From Macrocystis pyrifera (Eukaryota > Sar > Phaeophyceae > Laminariales > Laminariaceae), in NCBI GenBank assembly GCA_031763025.1, contig JASSKH010000041.1, positions 2,294,001-2,358,000 of the forward strand: a stretch of DNA of 64,000 nucleotides. Reading direction: 5' to 3'. Made by a program: the position numbers and the translations under genes. Positions 57,191-64,000 of the stretch are shown here, one piece after another; the stretch's first letter is position 1; each line of letters begins with the position of its first letter. The notes beneath the pieces are model-generated. The model was not told the DNA's origin, did no database searches, and was given only the letters and a program-made list of their open reading frames with translations.

Positions 57191-57369
57191 AGTAGTCGCC
57201 GTCGCTCCTAGCAGTATTCGAAGCCCGTTGTGGGGAGCGGCTCGCGGATAGACCGCTCACGCGCTGCTGCCGCTGCTACAGCGGCAGAGGCGGCGACAGA
57301 GGCTGTAGCGGCGGCGAAGACCCCTCAGAGGCGGAAGGAACCACACAGCGTTGCTTTACATAGGCGTAT

Positions 57370-57816
57370 TTGGCACGTTGCGAGCAGGTGACTGCGTTTT
57401 CGGCATTCCGCCGACGAAATCTGCAACTGGCACCCTTCTCGTCCGCCGAGTGGCTAGAATTCCTCGACCTTGTGACGCGAAGAGGCATCCGGGAAAGCGG
57501 GTGCCCTGCCGGCCTTCCTGTCCTGGGCTCGACTTCCGTACGTTTGTTTGCAAAGCCGGAGGAGAAATACGGAGAGCATGAGCATGACGAACGTCTACGA
57601 AATCTCCGTTTTTCTGTTTTTTGTTCTTTTTTTGCTCTTTTCTCTTTTCAGGCTTTGGCGTTGCCAGCCCACCGTTTCGCCCACAAGTCGCAAGGCATCT
57701 GCACAGCGTACAGGCTCAATGCAATTGTTTGGGCTCGTCTGCTCAAGTCAACGGGGCCCACCTCGACCCGGCAACCATCCTGCTGTGAGCATCTCGATTT
57801 GAGATCCGGGATCTGA
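57370..57816 (+). CDS. hypothetical ORF, unrecognised
   Basis: 148 codons. The first half (FSSAEWLEFLDLVTRRGI) looks protein-like; the second is T-rich and low in complexity. It lies upstream of the ABM gene on the same strand. No family is recognised, and it may be an exon or chance. Confidence 0.25.
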   Translation: MARCEQVTAFSAFRRRNLQLAPFSSAEWLEFLDLVTRRGIRESGCPAGLPVLGSTSVRLFAKPEEKYGEHEHDERLRNLRFSVFCSFFALFSFQALALPAHRFAHKSQGICTAYRLNAIVWARLLKSTGPTSTRQPSCCEHLDLRSGI

Positions 57817-57988
57817 ACCTGAGACGGTCACGCCTTCCTGGGTGCAACTCCCTGGCAAGGATGAGGGCGAGGAGCACATGATCCTTTGTTAGAGTCGTAG
57901 GCCATACATAGGCGAGCAGCGACCAAGCGAGCAAACCTGATACTAAAGACAGACTCATAGAAACGGAAGCAGCAACACGTGTGCGACC

Positions 57989-58173
57989 ATGATCAGAAGG
58001 ATATGTACGATTGCGATACTTCTGTGTAGCAAGGCGGCCGCGTTTGTGGTGCCGACAGCGTCAAGGAGAATAGTCAGCGGGCCTGGGCGAGCACCTCTTT
58101 CCGCTGTAGCACGAACGAGAGCACACGGCGCGGACAGCACAGCACCGACCATGCGATACATCGCAATGAACAC
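57989..58173 (+). CDS. ABM gene exon 1: plastid leader
   Basis: Starts MIRRICTIAILLCSKAAAFV and ends AACAC|GTAAGT, phase 2. It carries the signal peptide and the start of the transit peptide. Confidence 0.85.
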
Positions 58174-60972
58174 GTAAGTTTTGCCGAGGAAGCAGTAAGG
58201 GAGGGTTGGGAGCGAGATGTTTGCAAGTCGTTAGTGTATACATGAGGTGTGCAGCGTCGACAAAAGCTGCGAGGCATGCACATCGTACTTGTCCGAAATC
58301 ACACACTTGATGAAGGTCGCACGTCATGTACGAGTCAAATCATCAGTTTGAAGTCACAAAACAGGTCACAGCGCAAAGCAGGTCGTACAGGACACGATTT
58401 ACGATGCCGTACACTATGCGTCGTCGACACTTCGCGGCGAGAACTGGCACAAGCATCAGTGCCGTGGTACCAGGTATCATATAATAGGTATCATACACAC
58501 GCACCGGTAACTGGTACTATTAATAATACTATTATTAACAATACGCGTTGTTTCTCAAAGTTTGAACACAGCAAGTAGTAAGTAAAAGCGGAAACCGAAC
58601 TCCGAGGCAATGAACGTCCATTGTCAGGTCTGCATCATTCAGTTCAGTACTAGGGGGTCACCTTTCCTGCTTTCCAGAGGTCTTGCCGATGCATCTGTCT
58701 GCAGAGTTTAAATAGCACCATTTTTTTTTTTTTTCATCACTTTTACTTTCCAGCCCACTCGTAGGGAGGTTTTACCCTCGACGATCTTCTGGACAAGCCG
58801 TGGTCACAGGTGTCGTCCCTTCTCCCCCCCGGTACGTGCCTTTATTTTTCGTTTTTATCGCGCATAGGGTTCAGCATTCCCACTGCTCGTCGATTTTCAT
58901 CGAATGTAGCTAACTCACGCTCTCGCGTTTTCCGCTGATCAATTTTTATGCAAGAAAAAGTCCCTACGAGCATGCACTCGGTGAGATTTGAACCCACGAA
59001 ATTGATCTTGATAGGCACGCGGACCACCTACCAAGCCACCGGGGACGCCGGCATACATGCTTACAATCCATTCGTGGAGACTGGTATACACGCACTCGTA
59101 CGTACTGAGCACAGGTACGATGCCACCGACCGTCTCTGACCTGCACACGGCACACCGACACTGCCTCGTATATAAACCAAGTACGTGATCGGTAGTTATA
59201 TCATGACAGTGTCTTCGTGAACGCGTCGTATTTCATCCAAAGACGTGTCAATACTCTGTACGAGTACGTAGTCTACTCGTATACTGGTACTTCGTAGTAT
59301 TCGTGGAACATGGGCTCCGTTTATTAACAGTGTATTTGAGTGACACAAGTATTAACTACATGCGGGTGGCACGTGCGGGCTGGAGTTCACGCCCCCTTGC
59401 CTCCGGCGCCATCCGATGCACCTCACCCGCTCGCTGTCGCCTTTCTGCCCGATGCGAGTCGCGAGATTTCACACATTCGCCGTCCTACACGAGGTGGTGG
59501 TGGTGATGAGCGCCTGTGTGTACGCGTGTACCGAAGAGTGTCATGACGATGGCGCTTCGATAAGATATTTGTGCTCTGCCCGCCGCCGGATTTTGTCCAG
59601 GTTCAAGGTCAAGCTTGGTTGCGAGGAGGAATTCGAAACCATGTGGAGGTGAGAGCCTTTACTTTCATGCTTTCATATCATACATGGATTTTTATATAGA
59701 AATTAACAGACTGTGCCAGGACTGGCGGAACACTGCTGATCTGCTGGTGCTGTGGGGTGTAAAAGATGCTTGCCGGACGATGAGCATGTGTTACATCTCT
59801 GGCATCCCGAGTGCGCATGCACTCCTTTTATTCGAAGTACGTGAATGTCAAACTCCTATGCCCGCCTGCTGCGCCCCAACAGGGAGCGGGAAAGTAGCCT
59901 GGCGGATTTCTCCGGGTTCGAACAGTTCATGCTTCTCAAGATCGACAACGGGAAGGAGGAAGAGGAGGGGGGGGATACGAACCCCAACAACCCAGGATAC
60001 ACGCAATTCGTTTCCCACACCGTCTGGGCGCACCAGATGGACTTCGAGGAGTGGAAGCGAAGGTGCGACTGACGCACGCTCTGGATGCGACACGTTCGGT
60101 TGAAGTATGTATCTTGCCTAGCAGAGGGTTGTGGGTTTCGAGGTGCTCCCAAACAGTGCCTAAGCTTGCGCTCCTTCGCTGCTCGGGCACAGCAGTGCCG
60201 TAGGAGACCGTGCAGGCCGCTGCCCTAAACATGAACCAAACGCGCAAGAAACGCACAAGTAGTTGGACGGCCATTTTGCTGCTGCAAAAATCAGCACACA
60301 CCAATTCCGAGTGGCTTGTCCCAAAAATATGGATGCTTTAAGCTAAAAGGGTTAAACCCCTTTAGAACTGCACCCACGTTTTTTTTAGCCAATGTACTTG
60401 GAATTAATGTGGTTTTCTTTGGTTAGTGGCAAAAACGGAACAGGTCTACGGTAGTAACAGCGTCAAGCACCGGGTAGCCCGTCTTACATGCAGCAGTAGT
60501 ACTTGTAGTGTAACCTAGAGATCGGGTGCACCAAGTTCCAAGTTCAGTTTTCGTGTGCTGTCTGGTTGCAAACCCATGAGGACACCCAGTAGTACGTGCT
60601 GTTTCGCACATCTTAGCTCGGGAATGGTATGTATGACACCCAGCATTGCCCGCCCCCACCTTTCAAGTACTTGCACTTGCAGAATCGACTGACAGTGTCG
60701 TTGAAGGTTGACCATTTTATTTGTTGATGTTGAACCCCCTGCGCAGCAAAGCCTTCAAGAAAAGCCACGGCGGCCCTGGGAAGGAAGGCGAGAAGCCATC
60801 GTTCATCGTAGCTGCTGGGGGCATGAGCAAGATGGGCGACTACATCGTCGAGCGTCCTGTACCTTCTCTCTACCACGCCGTCATCATGGAGCCGGTTCCT
60901 CCAGAGCATGCGGGCGGTCTGTGGGACTTCGAGGACGAGCCATCGTACTTCGACGGCGACTGTGCTCTTTGA
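57989..60972 (+). CDS. plastid-targeted ABM/IsdG-like monooxygenase, 5 exons
   Basis: Exons 57989-58173, 58754-58831, 59601-59648, 59883-60062 and 60747-60972 give 717 nt (238 residues plus TGA). All four introns are phase 2 with GT-AG ends (GTAAGT, GTACGT, GTGAGA, GTGCGA donors; T-rich acceptors). Residues 1-18 form a signal peptide ending SKAAAFVVP, whose AAAF resembles the ASAFAP cleavage motif of stramenopile plastid proteins, followed by a Ser/Arg-rich transit stretch. From about residue 88 an ABM (antibiotic biosynthesis monooxygenase; dimeric ferredoxin-like) domain is seen: FKVKLGCEEEFETMW, FSGFEQFMLL, TVWAHQMDFEEW and KRSKAFKKSH. The family includes cofactor-free oxygenases and IsdG-type haem-degrading enzymes; the substrate here is unknown. 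A Glu-rich loop and a C-terminal extension (FIVAAGGMSKMGDY, acidic end) follow. The ATG is in GACCATGA context. Exon 2 is the least certain part, as another frame there is also open. Confidence 0.85.
58754..58831 (+). CDS. ABM gene exon 2
   Basis: 78 bases between TTTCCAG| and CCCCG|GTACGT. In phase 2 it reads PLVGRFYPRRSSGQAVVTGV. The +1 frame (GGFTLDDLLDKPWSQVSS) also looks coding but would break the phase. Confidence 0.6.
58970..59052 (-). tRNA. tRNA-like sequence (pseudo-tRNA or tRNA-derived SINE)
   Basis: On the minus strand, GGTGGCTTGGTAGGTGGTCC resembles box A and D-arm, and GTGGGTTCAAATCTCAC forms a T-arm with box B. The acceptor stem does not pair, so a working tRNA is unlikely. It lies in intron 2 of the ABM gene. 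Confidence 0.35.
59601..59648 (+). CDS. ABM gene exon 3
   Basis: 48 bases, TTGTCCAG| to GTGGAG|GTGAGA; encodes FKVKLGCEEEFETMW, the first strand and helix of the ABM fold. Confidence 0.85.
59883..60062 (+). CDS. ABM gene exon 4
   Basis: CCCCAACAG| to GCGAAG|GTGCGA. Encodes SLADFSGFEQFMLL, the Glu/Gly-rich loop and FVSHTVWAHQMDFEEW. Confidence 0.88.
60307..60376. mobile_element. M2 half-copies, tail to tail
   Basis: GTGGCTTGTCCCAAAAATAT and AAAAGGGTTAAACCCCTTTAGAACTGCA; in the last intron of the ABM gene. Confidence 0.6.
60747..60972 (+). CDS. ABM gene exon 5, C-terminus
   Basis: Starts after CTGCGCAG| and encodes SKAFKKSHGG, then FIVAAGGMSKMGDYIVERPV and an acidic tail; TGA at 60970-60972. 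Confidence 0.88.
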
Positions 60973-61194
60973 ATATACATTTGCTTGCTTGAGAACGATG
61001 GAATGGGGAGCGTACGAATACGTTTGCCAAGAGATCAATGGTTTGTTCTTCGTGCTATTTTGTCGGTGCAGCGACAATGTTTTTTTTTGTTCATCGGTTC
61101 TGTTTTTTTGTGGTGTTGCGCAGATGATGCCCTTCGTTTGATCCTGGTGATCCCAAGGCTCTGTCGTTCCAGGGTCCACATTCTCATAGTCTAG

Positions 61195-61425
61195 CCCCCC
61201 TAGGAGATAGATGGTGGCCACAGGCGGCGAAACAGGAAGGGGATTAGATTAGCTAAAAGATTTTACGTAATACATGGAAAAACAACGTAATGAGCGCCCA
61301 ACTGTTGGAGATGTCTCTATCAGGAGTAGAAACGGTGCTCCGTCTCGAAAGGCATGCGTGGTAAATGGTCAAATGACTAAGGCAAGCAACAAAGGGTTAC
61401 GCCCCCGCCCTCCCCTAAAAGAGTG
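61195..61425 (-). repeat. M6 dispersed repeat (subtype A), reverse
   Basis: AGATAGATGGTGGCCACAGG, GAGATGTCTCTATCAGGAGT, CGGTGCTCCGTCTCGAAAGG and TGGTCAAATGACTAAGGCAA match the 8.9 kb copy. Confidence 0.8.
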
Positions 61426-61837
61426 GATGCTATTTTGAGGAGACTTACGCGCGGGCGTTAAAGGGGCACTGATGTTGCAAGTGGTGTGGAAGCTAGAACG
61501 CTCCTGTCGTGCTCGCGCTGTTCGACGCATCAGACCGGTGTGTTTGGTTGTGTTCAGTAGAGTTAACAGAGCTACGAGCAACTTGTTTTTGCGTGGTCAC
61601 CGTTTGTGTCTCAGTCATATCTATTTATATCACCTGTCGTGCGGATTATCAAACAGGCAACAACGGCAACATACCGTGATTTTTTGTTATAGAATATTCA
61701 CCAAACCGTGTCATCATTATAATACCATACCACCATGCAACATCACATACCGTGCCACACCACACACCATGCCATACCGTATCATACCCATACTGCACCA
61801 ACACCTGAGGGGCTCAACCTGATACCTCGCGGGCATT

Positions 61838-62075
61838 TACCACCTTCGGGGTGCCTGAGCCTAGCAGTCAGAACAGTAGTAGCACAGCAGGGCTGACCCT
61901 CGGCCCAGTTCAACCCGGGCGTTTACCGCCTTCGATGTGCCCTAGCCTGGCAGTCAGAACAGTAACACAGCAAGGCTGGCCCTCGACCCAGCTTAACACG
62001 CGCGTTTACCGCCTTCGATGTACCTTGCATTCACACCAGAAGCACAGCAGGGCTGGCCCTCAACCCAGTCCAACG
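61838..62075. repeat. three ~82 bp tandem units
   Basis: Units share CCTTCG(G/A)(G/T)GT, CAGTCAGAACAGTA, GCACAGCAGGGCTG(A/G)CCCTC and CGTTTACCGCC. Confidence 0.8.
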
Positions 62076-62432
62076 TCCAACCCTCGCAATGTAGGCATTC
62101 ACGCGAGAGGCATAGGGTGGTGTGCAGCAGCTCGAGCCATGCGCTTTCCTCGTCTCGTCGACTCGTACGGGTATCGAATTGTTTATATGCATTTCATCGT
62201 GTTTACTTCACGTGGTGAAAATAGGGCTACCTGGCACCAGACACCGCCTGGTATACGGTGTGGGTCTGTGTGTTCTTCACATTTCCACTCCTGAACATCC
62301 AGGACATCCAGTGTTCATGCCTTATCCTAGACAGACAAGCTCGCGCGACAGGAAGTTATAGTAGTTGTACAGAAGGTTTCTGCGCTGCAACGCGCATCGC
62401 TTAAGTAATGTATTTAGCACTGCAAAAACCGA

Positions 62433-62696
62433 TCATCTCGATGAAATCGACCCCATTCCTGTAGTACTGGTGCTCGTGCCGCTATCGTGCCCGGCGGCTG
62501 GTAGCACTACATTTGAAACCGAAGTGTCCCCGGGATCGTCGCTGGTTTGTTGTGTGCCCCGGCTGGCATCACCTGCCGCCTGTTCCGGTCCAGCTGGCGG
62601 GACATCTGTCGTAAGTACTACATGACGAGGCTGAGAACGGCAACGACACATCCATGACAATGCAACAACCGCCAACGCAGTAGCCAAAAGCAGCTA
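62433..62696 (-). CDS. hypothetical C-terminal exon with membrane segment
   Basis: After AGCTCCTAG| the frame reads LLLATALAVVALSWMCRCRS, a possible transmembrane helix, then a Ser/Thr/Asp-rich tail to a stop at 62433. No family recognised; could be chance. Confidence 0.25.
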
Positions 62697-62791
62697 GGAG
62701 CTTGACCATTGCCGTGGATCTGTCATGTTCTTCATTCCCACTCTTCTAGTTATATAGTAGGCTGTGGAAGAGTAAGAGTTTGCTGCATCGC

Positions 62792-62902
62792 TATTACGGG
62801 GGTCCATAGTTAATATGACCTATGGTATTCATAAAAACCTATATATTTACCTATTTTTCCATTAACAAAATTTGGTCCCATTAACTATGGACCCCTGCAA
62901 TA
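62792..62902 (+). mobile_element. M1 MITE
   Basis: TATTACGGGGGTCCATAG...CTATGGACCCCTGCAATA. Confidence 0.9.
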
Positions 62903-63584
62903 CCAACAACACGAAGAAGAATGTTGTAGGATGTTGAATGCCCTTCACGAACCAAGATGAATATCCCATATCCCCGCCCGGTACGACCACGAGTAGTACC
63001 GATAGCCAGCACGCAGAGGCTCAGTCTGAGTCAAACCCCGCCTGCTGGGGTGCCGACTGGTCTCTCTCGTCACTCTCACCAAATCCACTAACTGCGATTT
63101 CACAAAAAAATAAGACAAGCAAACTGAGAACAGTGCTCGAATGCATCGAGGGCAGTAACAATTTATATCAGCTGTCGTGCAGATCGCGAGAAACGACATG
63201 CGAAAAGACGAGCGCTGTACAGCAGTATCGGAACTACAAATAAAATGCATTCGGCTGGTCTGTTCTACCGCGAAACGAAACTATGCTCAATCTGCTCAAG
63301 ACATCGCGGATCTGAATTCGCTCCGCCACAAATCAAAGGCATGACCAAATTGCTCAGGAGATTGCGCCCCCCGCCTCCCCCCACCTCTAGACCACCTTGA
63401 CGATGAGCACTTCAAACAGTTTCGTGTCTCGGCATAGCACGCGTTCTTTGCAACCCAACATTTTTCGGTGTGTACACGTAACCGTGGTTACCCGGACTCC
63501 ATGGTGGTAACATTACGCTGTAAAACGAACGTCGACGAGTGACAGAAGTCAGATAACCAACCCTTATTTCGAAAGGCACCAGCG
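62903..63584. other. no gene assigned
   Basis: A 101-codon plus-strand frame (62938-63243) is open but has no recognisable motif; the rest is downstream of the thioesterase exon. Confidence 0.4.
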
Positions 63585-63845
63585 TTATCCCGCAATGACG
63601 GCCAGGGGAACCGTCAAAATTTCTTGCACCCATGGCGGTACCGATTGAAACTTTCGAGTCTCGTTGTCCATGCAGAGAAGCGCCACCTCGGCGTGCGCCA
63701 CAAGGGTCCCGTCCCCTCTCCAAAGCGTCTCGTACATTGTCATGAACCTGTTGCCTCTAGTCAGCTTCGTCCCCAGCCGCACCTCCAGCGTATCTCCCGC
63801 CACCACGCCCTCGCCATCAAGACGAAGATCTACTATGCTGGTCAC
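63585..63845 (-). CDS. hotdog-fold acyl thioesterase, last exon
   Basis: Acceptor CGCCCACCCAG| (phase 0) at 63845, TAA stop at 63585-63587. The frame reads VTSIVDLRLDGEGVVAGDTL, then FMTMYETLWRGDGTLVAHAE and LCMDNETRKFQSVPPWVQE. The pattern D..l..GD.l and Y...g.lva.a....c.d..t.K matches the C-terminal half of 4HBT-type acyl-CoA/acyl-ACP thioesterases, which release free fatty acids. The N-terminal half with the catalytic Asp is upstream, outside the window. The intron holds an M5 element. Confidence 0.7.
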   Translation of the reverse strand: MTSIVDLRLDGEGVVAGDTLEVRLGTKLTRGNRFMTMYETLWRGDGTLVAHAEVALLCMDNETRKFQSVPPWVQEILTVPLAVIAG

Positions 63846-63915
63846 CTGGGTGGGCGAGGGGCGTGGGGCAGATGGAAAAGTTAATGTCATCTCAGGACAG
63901 GCAGAAAATTGATAC

Positions 63916-63998
63916 CGCTCTGGATGGAAGTGTAAGAACCGTTTGGGTCACTATATGAACACCAATACGGTCTTTATATTTCCGTCCAGGAGTGGTTG
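63916..63998. mobile_element. M5 inverted-repeat element in the thioesterase intron
   Basis: ACCGCTCTGGATGGAAGTGT faces ATATTTCCGTCCAGGAGTGG. Confidence 0.75.
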
Positions 63999-64000
63999 CC

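Noticed and set aside
57780..57850. Possible tRNA T-arm on the minus strand (GGTTCAGATCC)
   Set aside because: No matching D-arm or acceptor stem was found.

Overview
The window is eukaryotic nuclear DNA: split genes with GT-AG introns, very low gene density and many transposon remnants. A plastid-type bipartite leader (signal peptide with an AAAF motif) on one gene points to a stramenopile alga with a secondary red plastid. Large repeat-filled introns fit a brown alga best; this is an inference, not a proof.

Layout. 1-1.7 kb (+): the 3' part of a decayed hAT transposase. About 6.2-41.5 kb (-): one very large gene, rebuilt here from 12 exons whose splice phases all agree. It encodes a Set2/SETD2-like histone H3 lysine-36 methyltransferase with AWS, SET and post-SET domains, followed by a 4.07 kb Arg/Ser-rich exon and a C-terminal KH-like fold. 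Both ends of the gene are unresolved. Its introns (up to 11.7 kb) hold most of the mobile elements in the window. 41.8-42.5 kb: a foldback element. 43.3-47.4 kb: a palindromic tandem array carrying two truncated retroelement copies, a MITE and a complete small LTR element (TRIM type) with primer-binding site and target duplication. 48.2-49.3 kb: a two-level tandem repeat. 51.1-54.2 kb (-): a decayed PIF/Harbinger transposase. 55.4-57.2 kb: local inverted duplications and a strong hairpin. 57.99-60.97 kb (+): a complete five-exon gene for a plastid-targeted antibiotic-biosynthesis-monooxygenase (ABM/IsdG-like) protein of 238 residues. 63.6-63.8 kb (-): the last exon of a hotdog thioesterase gene that continues beyond the window.

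Repeats. About 30 copies of one ~105 bp MITE family (M1, termini TTACGGGGG/CCCCCGTAA, TA target) are scattered through the window, some nested in each other or in other repeat families (M2-M6, named here for convenience). Two short motifs, TATTAATA and TACC(A/T)GGTA, are strongly over-represented and look like excision footprints of TA-specific elements. Long homopolymer G runs are all on the same strand.

Reading-frame quality. Several otherwise good coding exons change frame by one base, mostly in or beside homopolymers or simple repeats. This could be uncorrected sequencing error or gene decay; the sequence alone does not decide.
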